DNA from: an uncultured Collinsella sp.
GTDB lineage: Bacteria > Actinomycetota > Coriobacteriia > Coriobacteriales > Coriobacteriaceae
Assembly: GCA_902493375.1 (NCBI GenBank)
Contig: CABUPH010000001.1
Location: 1-64,000 of the forward strand
Direction: 5' to 3'
Length of the DNA: 64,000 nt
Shown here: positions 33,871 through 42,018 of the stretch, one piece after another
Position numbering within the stretch: position 1 is the first letter of the stretch
How the letters are laid out: each line of letters begins with the position of its first letter
Notes under the pieces: model-generated
Told to the model about the DNA's origin: nothing
Databases searched by the model: none
Seen by the model: only the letters and a program-made list of their open reading frames with translations
Translations under genes and position numbers: made by a program

Positions 33871-34728
33871 TTATTCGATGACGGTGCGGGAGTTTTGCTT
33901 GCGCATGGTGGCGAGCATGTGTTTGGGGACGGCATGGGCCATACAGCTGCCGATGATCGCGCTCGCGGCGGCCTTGGCCGCGTCGCTGCCGTTTTTGGTC
34001 GCATAGCTGTGGCGGAAACGCTTGAGCATGGCGATGTCGTTGCCGCCGTCGCCGTAAACCGCGACCTCGTCCTCGGCAATACCGTAGTAGCCCGCCAGCC
34101 AGGCCACGCTCTCGCCCTTGTTGCACGCGACGTCCGTGATCTCGAACATCACCGGATCGAACGGCGCGTTGACCACGCGGTCCGATCGCTCGGCCAAATA
34201 CGCCTTAAGGTCGCGCTCCAGCTCGGGCGAGGCCACGCGGCAGTTAATCTTGCACACGTCGTGGCGCAGGATATCGCCGATCGACTGGTCGAAATACTGC
34301 TCCTCGTGATACCCGCCACGTGCACGCATGCCGCGCATCACAATACGCTTGATGGGGCTGTCCTTCTTAAAACCCGCCTGGTGCATCTCAAACGAACCGC
34401 TCGAAAACATGCCATCGGGTGTGGAGCAATCAAAGCAAATGTCCGGGAATGCCTTGAGCAGCTCCTCGGTAACCTGCGGATCGATGGTCCAGGTTTTGAG
34501 CACCTCGCCATGACTGTCGCGCACGATGGAGCCGTTAGAGCAGCAGGCATCGAGCGCCAGCCCCGTAAAGCCATGCTTGCCGATTGGCAACGTCGAGCGC
34601 CCGGTCGCGGGAACCACATGCAGGCCAGCCTCGGTCAGCTCGCGAATGGCGCGGCGGATGGTCCCGTCTGCCTCGTGCAGGGCGTTCAGCAGCGTTCCGT
34701 CTAAGTCACTCGCAAACATCTTGATCAT
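33871..34728 (-). CDS. Cof-type HAD phosphatase
   Basis: The 285-residue haloacid dehalogenase-superfamily hydrolase is of the Cof/subclass IIB type, which dephosphorylates sugar phosphates or similar small molecules. Motif I FASDLDGTLL is at the N-terminus. The motif II region is VPATGRS, and motifs III-IV are KGESVAWLAGYYGIAEDEVA and YGDGGNDIAML. The cap domain lies between. ATG 34728 is preferred to a GTG 6 bases upstream because AAGGAGAGG is then better spaced. It is 87 bp downstream of glnK on the same strand, but probably separately transcribed. Confidence 0.92.
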   Translation of the reverse strand: MIKMFASDLDGTLLNALHEADGTIRRAIRELTEAGLHVVPATGRSTLPIGKHGFTGLALDACCSNGSIVRDSHGEVLKTWTIDPQVTEELLKAFPDICFDCSTPDGMFSSGSFEMHQAGFKKDSPIKRIVMRGMRARGGYHEEQYFDQSIGDILRHDVCKINCRVASPELERDLKAYLAERSDRVVNAPFDPVMFEITDVACNKGESVAWLAGYYGIAEDEVAVYGDGGNDIAMLKRFRHSYATKNGSDAAKAAASAIIGSCMAHAVPKHMLATMRKQNSRTVIE

Positions 34729-34815
34729 GGGCACGCCTCTCCTTCGTCTGCACGATATTGTAGACGAGAGCGGGCGCGCCCCAAGAGAGACGCGCCCGCT
34801 AGGCGAAAGATTGTC

Positions 34816-35154
34816 CTACACCGCGGCGGGACCGTGTTCGCCGGTACGTATGCGAATAACTTCCTCGACCGGCTCGACCCAGATCTTGCCGTCGCCGACG
34901 ACACCGGTGCGAGCGGCGCTGCAGATAATGTCGACAATGCCGTCGACATGCTCATCGGCGCAAATGAGCGTGAACTGCACCTTAGGAATCGTGTTGACAA
35001 GTAACTCGTTGCCGCGCACGTATTCCTTCCAGCCGTGCTGTGCGCCGCAGCCCTGCACCTGGTTGATAGTCATGCCACGAACATCGGCAGCAAACAGAGC
35101 GTCTTTAAGAACCTCAAGCTTCTCGGCACGAACGATCGCCGTAATCTTCTTCAT
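34816..35154 (-). CDS. PII nitrogen regulatory protein
   Basis: The 112-residue PII signal protein senses 2-oxoglutarate and ATP/ADP, and its T-loop contacts targets such as AmtB. Recognisable parts are MKKITAIVRAEKLEVLKDAL, the T-loop QGCGAQHGWKEYVRGNELLV (residues 34-53), and the B-loop/C-terminal block ARTGVVGDGKIWVEPVEEVI with RIRTGE. Position 51 is Leu, so the Tyr used for uridylylation in enterobacteria is absent. Tyr45 is present. The gene follows amtB by 209 bp, which supports a GlnK role. An intergenic nested repeat separates them. Confidence 0.95.
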   Translation of the reverse strand: MKKITAIVRAEKLEVLKDALFAADVRGMTINQVQGCGAQHGWKEYVRGNELLVNTIPKVQFTLICADEHVDGIVDIICSAARTGVVGDGKIWVEPVEEVIRIRTGEHGPAAV

Positions 35155-35265
35155 AATGAATTCCTCTCAATAATCAACGTATCCCTTTACATGAGACGCG
35201 GGTTTTTCAAGTGCCGCAAACTAACCTCAGAAATCAAAAAAGTTCAACTGACTGGTCTTAGCAGG

Positions 35266-35359
35266 TTTCCCAAGTGCCGCAGATCGGCCTGAAAGAGGAG
35301 TGCCGCGTACTTAAGGTACGCAAACGACGATTGAAGGCCGAGGTGCGGTGCTTGGGGAA
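35266..35359. repeat. Nested inverted repeat between amtB and glnK
   Basis: Outer imperfect arms of about 24 bp (35266-35290, TTTCCCAAGTGCCGC...; 35335-35359, ...GCGGTGCTTGGGGAAG) enclose an inner perfect hairpin GCGTAC-TTAAG-GTACGC (35305-35321). A half copy of the left arm (CAAGTGCCGCA) occurs at about 35208. The element touches the amtB stop codon. It may act as a terminator or RNA processing site, or be a dispersed repeat. Confidence 0.7.
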
Positions 35360-35363
35360 GCTG

Positions 35364-36641
35364 CTAATCGAGTCCCGAGAAGGAGGGATACGCGCTCTCG
35401 CCGTGTTGACTCGCGTCCAGGCCCAGCGCCTCGTCGGCCTCGTCCACGCGCAGGCTGCCGTGGAACAGCGCCTTGACCACCGCGGCGATCACCAAATCGA
35501 GTACCAGTACAATGACGACCGTCACCACAATGCCCAAGATCTGCGAGATGAGCAGCGACACGTCGCCCGTGTAGAACAGGCCACCCTTACCAGTCCACGA
35601 AAGCTCCGGCACACAGAACAGGCCCGTGAGCACGCCGCCCAGGATGCCGCCGATACCATGGCAACCGAACGCGTCGAGTGCGTCGTCGTAGCCAAACTTG
35701 GTCTTAAGATGGCTGATGGCCAGATAGCAGACGGGCGAGACGATCAGACCCATGACCAGCGCCGCCCACGGCTCGACAAAGCCCGCACCCGGCGTGACTA
35801 CCACAAGGCCCGCAACCAGACCGGTGCTGGCGCCCACCAGCGTGGGGCGACCGGTGTGCACGCGCTCGACGGCAAGCCACGAGACCATACCTGCCGCGCT
35901 GGCCGTCACGGTGTTAAGGATGGCAAGCGCTGCCACAGCATCGGCCTTAAACTCGCTGCCGCCGTTAAAGCCAAACCAGCCAAACCAAAGCAGGCCGGCG
36001 CCCAGCGCCACAAACGGCACGTTATGCGGACGGTAGCTCACCATGCCAAAGCCGCGACGACGGCCGAGCATTAAGCAGAGGATCAGGCCCGTAAGACCGG
36101 ACGAAATGTGCACCACGTCGCCGCCGGCAAAGTCGAGTGCGCCGATAATGTCACCGATAAAGGAGCCCTCGCCGCCCCAAACCATGTGGGCAAGCGGCGC
36201 ATAGACCACAAGCAGCCAAATGCCCAGGAAGGCCGTCATGGCACCAAACTTAACGCGGCCGGCCAGGCTGCCCGTGACGATAGCAGCAGTGATCATGGCA
36301 AATGCCATCTGAAAGGCGATGTTAATGATCTGAGGGTAGACGGCACCGTCCGCGGCATTGCCCTCGGCCGCCTGCAGCACCTGACCGAGCACCGGCAGGC
36401 ACATCAGCTGGTCAAGGCCTCCAATAAACGGGCTGGAACCGTCGCCGCCGTAGGCCAGCGACCAGCCGGCAACAATCCACAGCACACCAACCAGGCCAAT
36501 GGCGCCAAAGCACATGAGCATGGTGTTGATGACATTTTTGCGCCTGGACAGGCCGCCATAGAAAAACGCCAGACCCGGTGTCATTAAAAACACGAGCATG
36601 GTGCAGATGAGCATAAACGTTGTCGATCCCGTATCGTACAT
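35364..36641 (-). CDS. amtB: Ammonium transporter AmtB
   Basis: The 425-residue channel protein has 11 membrane helices. Typical signatures are MTPGLAFFYGGLSRRKNVINTM, DFAGGDVVHISSGLTGLI with the first pore histidine, and DDALDAFGCHGIGGILGGVL with the second. The C-terminal cytosolic tail (VDEADEALGLDASQHGE) is the region that binds GlnK. ATG 36641 follows AAGGGGGAGCGA; an earlier in-frame start lacks such a site. It forms a functional pair with the downstream PII gene. Three GAAACGG repeats upstream may be regulatory. Confidence 0.97.
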   Translation of the reverse strand: MYDTGSTTFMLICTMLVFLMTPGLAFFYGGLSRRKNVINTMLMCFGAIGLVGVLWIVAGWSLAYGGDGSSPFIGGLDQLMCLPVLGQVLQAAEGNAADGAVYPQIINIAFQMAFAMITAAIVTGSLAGRVKFGAMTAFLGIWLLVVYAPLAHMVWGGEGSFIGDIIGALDFAGGDVVHISSGLTGLILCLMLGRRRGFGMVSYRPHNVPFVALGAGLLWFGWFGFNGGSEFKADAVAALAILNTVTASAAGMVSWLAVERVHTGRPTLVGASTGLVAGLVVVTPGAGFVEPWAALVMGLIVSPVCYLAISHLKTKFGYDDALDAFGCHGIGGILGGVLTGLFCVPELSWTGKGGLFYTGDVSLLISQILGIVVTVVIVLVLDLVIAAVVKALFHGSLRVDEADEALGLDASQHGESAYPSFSGLD

Positions 36642-36744
36642 TCGCTCCCCCTTGATCGCATGAACGTTGTCGGCGCCCATAATGCGGCCGAGGGGCAACT
36701 GGTGTAGACCAGATACGGCGTTGTTAAACGCTGCGTTGTCGAAT

Positions 36745-36794
36745 GGAAACGGTGCCGCAATCTTGGAAACGGCACGGCAACGGATGCGAAACGG
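36745..36794. promoter_or_regulatory. Triple GAAACGG repeat upstream of amtB
   Basis: GGAAACGG occurs at 36745-36752 and 36765-36772, and GAAACGG at 36788-36794, with start spacings of 20 and 23 bp. This near two-turn phasing, about 105 to 150 bp upstream of amtB, suggests binding sites for a regulator. No nitrogen-regulator consensus I know matches it clearly. Confidence 0.35.
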
Positions 36795-36839
36795 ACGGGA
36801 AATACGCGAGCAAGGGAGCCGTGAGCGCGCCCGTCCCGG

Positions 36840-37859
36840 CTAGCGCCGAAACAGCTCGTGGGCGCGGTCGCGGAGATTAGTTGCTCGAATGACACCTTCG
36901 TAGCGATTGATGCGAAGGCGCGGGAAGGCGTTAAAGAAGCGTAGGTCGCGGCGGCTGAGCGACACGCTCGGCACCGGACGGCTCATGCGCTTGCCGGCAA
37001 GGCGGCGACTGAGCGACGGACGCGGCATGCTCGGCGCGGCATCGGCCACGCGGCGGGCGGCAAGCGCCAGGCCGCGAGCACCATCCGAGATAAACGTCGG
37101 CATCGAAGCCTTCTCACGAAGGGCATCGAGCGTCGCGTCGCCCAGCTCCGCCAGCCACGCGTTAACGGCACGGCTGCGGATATGCGTCTGTGCCACCGAG
37201 TCGATCGCCGAATCGGGAATACGTTCGAGCATTGAGTCCGAGGCATCGGCAAGCGACTCGTTGATGCGGTCGGCAAGGTCGGCCCGGACTCGCTCCAGCT
37301 GATCAGACAGTCGCCGCCAGCTCGCCAACGAGCATACCGCGTCGACCATCATCGCGACCGCGACGATAAAGGCGGACAGCCGCACAATCAGCACCGGCAG
37401 ATGGCCAAGCAGCCCCAGCAATGCCGGCTCCACTAAACGGCAAATGCACAACGCACCCAAGCCAAACGCGCATGCCCAGTACAGGCAGATGCGTCCGTGC
37501 AGGTTAAACGGCAGGTGCGAATAGTCCCAAAAGCGAGCGCCCGTTGTTTTTTCCAACAGCACGCCTACGCTGTACTCAATCACGCTGCAGACGAGTGCTG
37601 CAGCGACAAACTGGCTCGAGGCATCCGGAATCCCGCGCAACAGCAGCCAGCAGGCAATGCCGCCCGCGCCATAGATTGGGCAGCACGGCCCCAGCAAAAA
37701 GCCGCTGTTGGCAAATCGTCCGTGATTAAGCATGGCACATACTGTCGACTCCCATGCCCAACCGCAAAACCCGTAAAAGGCAAACGAGAGCACCAGTGCC
37801 GAGAGTGGGCAGGCGGCAAGCGTCGCGCCGCCAAACGCCATATCAATCGCGGTCCCCAC
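36840..37859 (-). CDS. CmpB-type putative ABC transporter membrane protein
   Basis: The 339-residue protein has an N-terminal domain of the ABC_trans_CmpB family (about residues 20-180, five to six helices): SFAFYGFCGWAWESTVCAM, NSGFLLGPCCPIYGAGG, SVIEYSVGVLLEK and ARFWDYSHLPFNLHGRICLY. A cytosolic helical region with Arg and Ser follows, ending in a basic tail. The family's function is unknown despite its name. The start is GTG at 37859, 3 bases after the stop codon of the upstream HD gene, so the two are co-translated. Confidence 0.82.
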   Translation of the reverse strand: MGTAIDMAFGGATLAACPLSALVLSFAFYGFCGWAWESTVCAMLNHGRFANSGFLLGPCCPIYGAGGIACWLLLRGIPDASSQFVAAALVCSVIEYSVGVLLEKTTGARFWDYSHLPFNLHGRICLYWACAFGLGALCICRLVEPALLGLLGHLPVLIVRLSAFIVAVAMMVDAVCSLASWRRLSDQLERVRADLADRINESLADASDSMLERIPDSAIDSVAQTHIRSRAVNAWLAELGDATLDALREKASMPTFISDGARGLALAARRVADAAPSMPRPSLSRRLAGKRMSRPVPSVSLSRRDLRFFNAFPRLRINRYEGVIRATNLRDRAHELFRR

Positions 37860-37862
37860 CGT

Positions 37863-38420
37863 CTACCCTCTCCTCTTCTCGCTCGAATCTTTGCTCGAGC
37901 CGTCACTCGAGCCCTCGTTCGAATCGTTCGCGCCGCCTTTGCGCCGCAGACGACCGGCGACCGTCTCGCGCAGAGCGCACCATTTATCTGCCAGGCATAC
38001 AATCCAAGCCTCACGACACGTCGGCGGCACTGGCACCAGCGGAAACATATGCCGCACGATAATATTCCGCTCGCGCGGCGTCAGCTCAAAATCTTCCTCC
38101 GCACGTGCCAGGGCAAAAAACGGGTGACGAAAGCCATGCAGCCGATGGCTTGGGTCGGGATCGTGCCAGTCATAGAGAAAGTAATCGTGCAGCAGGGCCC
38201 CGCGCAGCAATGAAGCACGGTCGACCGAAATGCCAGCACGGCCCAAGCGCTCGGCAAAGGACAGGCTCGCCCGCGCTACCGAAGTCACATGTGCATAGAC
38301 CGTCACGTCGCCATGCTGGATAAACTCGTGCGTCAGGTCCAAGCGGCCCGCCTGGGCCAGCTGGCGGGCGGCATAGTCGACCTCGTGCGCGATTTTTTCG
38401 GCACGAACGGCATCGGACAT
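37863..38420 (-). CDS. HD-domain hydrolase
   Basis: The 185-residue protein contains an HD-fold metal-dependent phosphohydrolase core: VTVYAHVTSVARASLSFAER, LLRGALLHDYFLYDWHD with the HD pair, and RERNIIVRHMFPLV. Its C-terminal 25 residues are a low-complexity Ser, Asp, Lys and Gly tail. Such small HD proteins are often near CmpB-type membrane proteins, as here, where the two genes are separated by 3 bp. The substrate is unknown. ATG 38420 follows GAAGGAGGCAGC. It is divergent from the DXS-like gene. Confidence 0.85.
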   Translation of the reverse strand: MSDAVRAEKIAHEVDYAARQLAQAGRLDLTHEFIQHGDVTVYAHVTSVARASLSFAERLGRAGISVDRASLLRGALLHDYFLYDWHDPDPSHRLHGFRHPFFALARAEEDFELTPRERNIIVRHMFPLVPVPPTCREAWIVCLADKWCALRETVAGRLRRKGGANDSNEGSSDGSSKDSSEKRRG

Positions 38421-38648
38421 GCTGCCTCCTTCCAGCGACTCACGGCGACAAGCCACGGCCCGTGCACAATCGATAAAAACATCATGGAACATATCAGTAT
38501 GGCATCGGACAAAACGTTTTGCCCCACCAGTTGACGAATTACCGCGCCGCCGTCACATATCAAACGCCAAAATGTGCGAGACTGTCTTGTGCAATTGTGC
38601 CGGCCGAGGGAGCGCCGGCGCTCGATTCGCATGGAGTAACCCACAACG

Positions 38649-40430
38649 ATGCTGCTTACGCAAACGACAACGCCCGAGGACGTCAAGGCTCTTAATCGTG
38701 CCGAGCTCCCGCAGCTCTGCGACGAGATTCGCCACGCCATCCTCGAAAGCTCCGCCGCCGTCGGCGGACACGTTGCCCCCAACCTGGGCGTCGTTGAGCT
38801 TACGGTTGCGCTTCATCGCGTGTTTAACTCCCCTATCGACAAGATTGTCTTTGACGTTTCGCACCAGACCTACGCTCACAAGGCGCTGACCGGGCGCGCG
38901 TACACCTATATCGATCCGGAACGTTATGGTGAGGCTTCTGGCTTTGCCAATCCCGACGAGTCCGAGCACGACCTGTTCGCCATGGGCCATACCTCCACGT
39001 CGGTGAGCCTGGGCTGCGGCCTGGCGCACGCTCGTGACCTGGCGGGCGATACGTACAACGTCATCACCATCATTGGCGACGGCTCGCTTTCGGGCGGCCT
39101 GGCGTTTGAGGGCTTTAACAATGCCGCCGAACTCGATAGCAACCTAATCATCATCGTCAATGACAACGACCAGTCCATCGCCGAGAACCACGGTGGCCTG
39201 TATCGCAATCTGGCCGAGCTGCGCGCCAGCAACGGCACCTGTGAGCGCAACGTTTTCCGCGCGATGGGGCTCGACTACCGCTATCTGGACGCCGGTAACG
39301 ACGTGTTGGCCCTCGTCGACGCGTTGCAGGAGCTGCGCAATATCGATCATCCCATCGTGCTGCACATCTCCACCGCCAAGGGCAAGGGCTTTGAGCCGGC
39401 CCAGAGCGACCCCGAACACTGGCATCATGTGGGGCCCTTCGATATGGCAACCGGCCGCAAACTTTGCCCGGGTCATCCGAGCGAGCCTGCGCCGCGCACC
39501 TATGCCGACATTACGGGCGAGGCCCTGAGCGCCGCCATCGAGCGCGATCCGCAGGTCGTGGGCATCACGGCCGCCACGCCCTACATCATGGGCTTTACAC
39601 CCGAGCTTCGCACTGCCGCCGGTAAACAGTTCGTCGATGTGGGCATTGCCGAGGAGCACGCCGTGACCTTTGCCACCGCGCTTGCGCGCTCGGGCGCCAA
39701 GCCAGTCTTTGGTGTGTACGGCACGTTTTTGCAGCGCGCCTACGACGAGCTGTGGCACGACCTGTGCCTCAACGACGCCCCGGCAACCATTTTGGTGTTT
39801 GGTGCGTCAATCTTTGGCACCACGTCCGAGACGCACCTCTCGTTCTTTGATATTTCCATGCTGGGCGGTCTTCCCAACATGCACTACTTGGCGCCGGCCT
39901 GCATGGAGGAATATCTGTCCATGCTGAGCTGGTCGCTCGACCACCGCGAGCATCCCGTGGCGATCCGCGTACCGGGCATCGGCCTGGTAAGCCGTCCCGA
40001 CCTTGCGCCCGCCGAGAACACCGACTACAGCGCCGTTCGCTACAACGTGGTGCGCCAAGGTCGCGACGTAGCAGTGCTCGCGCTCGGCGATTTCTTTGAG
40101 CTGGGCGAGCGCGTGGCAAACCGTCTGACTGCCGAGTGCGGCATCGAGGCCACGCTCGTCAACCCTCGCTTCGCAACCGAGCTCGACCGCGAGTTCCTCG
40201 ACAGCCTTGCCGCCGAGCATCGCGTTGTCGTGACCATCGAAGACGGCATCTTGGACGGCGGCTGGGGCGAACGCGTGGCATGCTATCTGGCATGCACGCC
40301 GTTGCGCACGCGCACCTTCGGCATCGCCAAGGGCTTCCCCGACCGCTACGACCCCAACGAACTGCTCGCGCAGAACGGCATGACGGTCGAGAACATGGCC
40401 GCCGAAGCCGCAAGACTATTCAACGAGTAA
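38649..40430 (+). CDS. Divergent DXS-like thiamine diphosphate enzyme
   Basis: The 593-residue protein has the 1-deoxyxylulose-5-phosphate synthase layout: ThDP domain, transketolase pyrimidine domain and C-terminal domain. It differs at several normally fixed motifs. FDVSHQTYAHKALTGR replaces the usual WDVGHQ/YPHK form, MGHTSTSVSLGCGLAHARDL and IGDGSLSGGLAFEGFNNAA replace GHSSTS and GDGAMTAGMA-type sequences, and about 30 residues are missing overall. The cofactor glutamate block VGIAEEHAVTFA is intact. It may be a paralogue with another acceptor, or a diverged true DXS. Start ATG 38649 has only a weak GGAG upstream. A clean terminator follows. Confidence 0.82.
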   Translation: MLLTQTTTPEDVKALNRAELPQLCDEIRHAILESSAAVGGHVAPNLGVVELTVALHRVFNSPIDKIVFDVSHQTYAHKALTGRAYTYIDPERYGEASGFANPDESEHDLFAMGHTSTSVSLGCGLAHARDLAGDTYNVITIIGDGSLSGGLAFEGFNNAAELDSNLIIIVNDNDQSIAENHGGLYRNLAELRASNGTCERNVFRAMGLDYRYLDAGNDVLALVDALQELRNIDHPIVLHISTAKGKGFEPAQSDPEHWHHVGPFDMATGRKLCPGHPSEPAPRTYADITGEALSAAIERDPQVVGITAATPYIMGFTPELRTAAGKQFVDVGIAEEHAVTFATALARSGAKPVFGVYGTFLQRAYDELWHDLCLNDAPATILVFGASIFGTTSETHLSFFDISMLGGLPNMHYLAPACMEEYLSMLSWSLDHREHPVAIRVPGIGLVSRPDLAPAENTDYSAVRYNVVRQGRDVAVLALGDFFELGERVANRLTAECGIEATLVNPRFATELDREFLDSLAAEHRVVVTIEDGILDGGWGERVACYLACTPLRTRTFGIAKGFPDRYDPNELLAQNGMTVENMAAEAARLFNE

Positions 40431-40434
40431 AATA

Positions 40435-40468
40435 CCTCCGCAAGGGAAGCACCCCTGCGGAGGTTTTT
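40435..40468 (+). terminator. Terminator of the DXS-like gene
   Basis: CCTCCGCAAGGG and CCCTGCGGAGG form a GC-rich stem followed by TTTTTATTTT, beginning 4 bp after the stop codon. Confidence 0.95.
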
Positions 40469-40486
40469 ATTTTCGCGGTGCGGTTA

Positions 40487-40624
40487 TCTCAATCTGTAAC
40501 ATCTAGTGCCCAAATTCCCGTCTAACCGTTACAGATCTAGACAAGACGTCTTAGTCCCTGACCTTTGTCTCAATCTGTAACAGATAGAGACCTGTTGGCC
40601 GTCCAGATGTTACAGATTGAGACA
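40487..40624. repeat. CTCAATCTGTAACA palindromic repeat
   Basis: Perfect 17-bp arms TGTCTCAATCTGTAACA (40566-40582) and TGTTACAGATTGAGACA (40608-40624) flank 25 bp. A further partial copy of the left arm (CTCAATCTGTAACATCTAG) lies at 40487-40506 with a GTTACAGATCTAGAC partner near 40527. The unit thus appears duplicated with divergence. Confidence 0.75.
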
Positions 40625-40641
40625 AAACAGCAAGGAATGCC

Positions 40642-40706
40642 GCTGCATCGGTCAGAACCACCACGAAGGTGCCTGTCCCCTTTGTGGTGGTTCTGACCGA
40701 TGCAGC
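40642..40706. repeat. Extended REP-like palindrome, family B
   Basis: A 27- to 28-bp stem (GCTGCATCGGTCAGAACCAC and on, one wobble) encloses the family B core GTGCCTGTCC. The inner 11 bp match the copy at 16861, and the outer stem is unique to this copy. Confidence 0.85.
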
Positions 40707-40735
40707 TGCAATATTCGGCGTTTACCCAGATAAAA

Positions 40736-40768
40736 CCTGCCAAAATAAACCTGTCCCTTTTTGGTAGC
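40736..40768. repeat. REP-like palindrome, family A
   Basis: CCTGCCAAAATAAACCTGTC continues into CCTTTTTGGTAGC. The right arm has one mismatch relative to the perfect copies at 16782 and 50687. Confidence 0.8.
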
Positions 40769-40811
40769 TAGAATAACCCATAAAGTAAGTATGTTTCTGA
40801 GTTATTTCGTG

Positions 40812-40841
40812 TTGACCCATTTGAGCGGGATAGGGTATAAC
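40812..40841 (+). promoter_or_regulatory. Promoter of the amino acid ABC transporter operon
   Basis: TTGACC (40812-40817), an 18-bp spacer and TATAAC (40836-40841) lie 44 bp upstream of the binding-protein gene. It is one of the clearest sigma-70-type promoters in the window. Confidence 0.75.
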
Positions 40842-40884
40842 TCTACTCAACCGCTAGGGATTTTATTGAGAAAGGTGTTCTCCC

Positions 40885-41880
40885 ATGAGCAAAAACCTCT
40901 CCCAGCAGGTCGTTCTCGACCGCCGCGGCTTCGTCGCCGCCACCTTCGCAACCGTCGCCGGCCTTGGTCTTGCCGGCTGCTCCGACACCAGTGCCGAGGC
41001 CGACAAGGGTTCCGCCGCTGGCTCCTCCAAGAGCTCCGAAGATACCGAGGCTTCTACCACGCTCGACGCCAAGGCGTTCGACAAGCTCGTCGACAACGGC
41101 CCCAGGGCCGATGACGACGCCATCGCCGCCAGCACCTGGGCCACGGCCGTCAAGGACGCCGGCGTCTTTAAGATCGGTGGCGTTCAGACCTCCACGCTCT
41201 TCTCCCTCCTCAACGAGAAAGACGGTCAGACCCGCGGCTTCGATGCCGGTATCGCACAGCTCCTGTCCAACTACATTCTGGGCGAGAACAAGGTCGAGAT
41301 CACCCAGGTGACCTCGGACACGCGCGAGTCGGTCCTGCAGAACGGCCAGGTAGACGCCGTCTTTGCCACCTACACCATCACTGACGAGCGCAAGAAGCTC
41401 GTCTCCTTCGCCGGCCCCTACTACTACACTCAGCAGGCCATCCTGGTGCTCGCCGATAACGACGACATTAAGAGCGTCGACGACCTGGCCGACAAGAACG
41501 TCGCCGTCCAGTCTGGCTCCAACGGCCCCGCCATCCTGGAGGAGTTCGTTCCCAAGGCCAGCCAGCAGGAGTTCAAGACCGACGAGGAGGCCCGCCAAGC
41601 ACTCCAGCAGGGCCGCGTTGACGCCTACGTCATCGATAACAACATGCAGCAGAGCGCCCTGGTCCGCGAGCCCGGTAAGTACAAGATCGCCGGCAAGCCC
41701 TTCGGCAGCAAGGAGCCCTATGGCATCGGCCTGCCGCTCGATTCCGACGGCGTTGCCTTCGTCAACGACTTCCTTAAGAAGATCGAGGACGACGGCACCT
41801 GGACCGAGCTGTGGCAGATCTGCATTGGCGACCGTACGGGCGACACCAATGTTCCCGAGCTGCCCGAGGTCGGCGCCTAG
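40885..41880 (+). CDS. Amino acid ABC transporter substrate-binding lipoprotein
   Basis: The 331-residue extracytoplasmic solute-binding protein is of the family 3 type (polar amino acids, GluB/GlnH-like). It starts with a Tat-like twin-Arg region (LDRRGFVAATFATVAGLGLA) and a lipobox LAGC. A Ser/Asp linker follows, then the binding domain: VFKIGGVQTSTLFSLLNEKD, GFDAGIAQLLSNYILG, NGQVDAVFATYTITDERKK, VSFAGPYYYTQQAILV and EPYGIGLPLDSDGVAFVND. The TRGFDAGIAQ and ATYTITDERKK pattern fits glutamate or glutamine type ligands. It is first in a four-gene transporter operon and is followed by an attenuator hairpin, consistent with higher expression than the permeases. Confidence 0.93.
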   Translation: MSKNLSQQVVLDRRGFVAATFATVAGLGLAGCSDTSAEADKGSAAGSSKSSEDTEASTTLDAKAFDKLVDNGPRADDDAIAASTWATAVKDAGVFKIGGVQTSTLFSLLNEKDGQTRGFDAGIAQLLSNYILGENKVEITQVTSDTRESVLQNGQVDAVFATYTITDERKKLVSFAGPYYYTQQAILVLADNDDIKSVDDLADKNVAVQSGSNGPAILEEFVPKASQQEFKTDEEARQALQQGRVDAYVIDNNMQQSALVREPGKYKIAGKPFGSKEPYGIGLPLDSDGVAFVNDFLKKIEDDGTWTELWQICIGDRTGDTNVPELPEVGA

Positions 41881-41968
41881 ACAGCGAGTCTGGTAACGGC
41901 CGCTGCGAAACCATACGGAAACGCACGATGCGCTTTATTGCGCTAAACTGTTTCCTCACTGAGTTGTC

Positions 41969-41999
41969 GGGGCTTCCGTACACACGGGAGCCCCTTTCC
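41969..41999 (+). terminator. Attenuator between binding protein and permease genes
   Basis: GGGGCTTCCGT/ACGGGAGCCCC (41969-41979 with 41984-41994) form an 11-bp stem with one mismatch and a 4-base loop, followed by TTTCCTT. Its position suggests partial termination that raises binding-protein mRNA above permease mRNA. Confidence 0.7.
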
Positions 42000-42018
42000 T
42001 TACCGGCGGGAGGTCCGC

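Noticed and set aside
40487..40770. Possible CRISPR array
   Set aside because: The repeats are palindromes of different families with irregular spacing; there is no regular repeat-spacer pattern and no cas gene.
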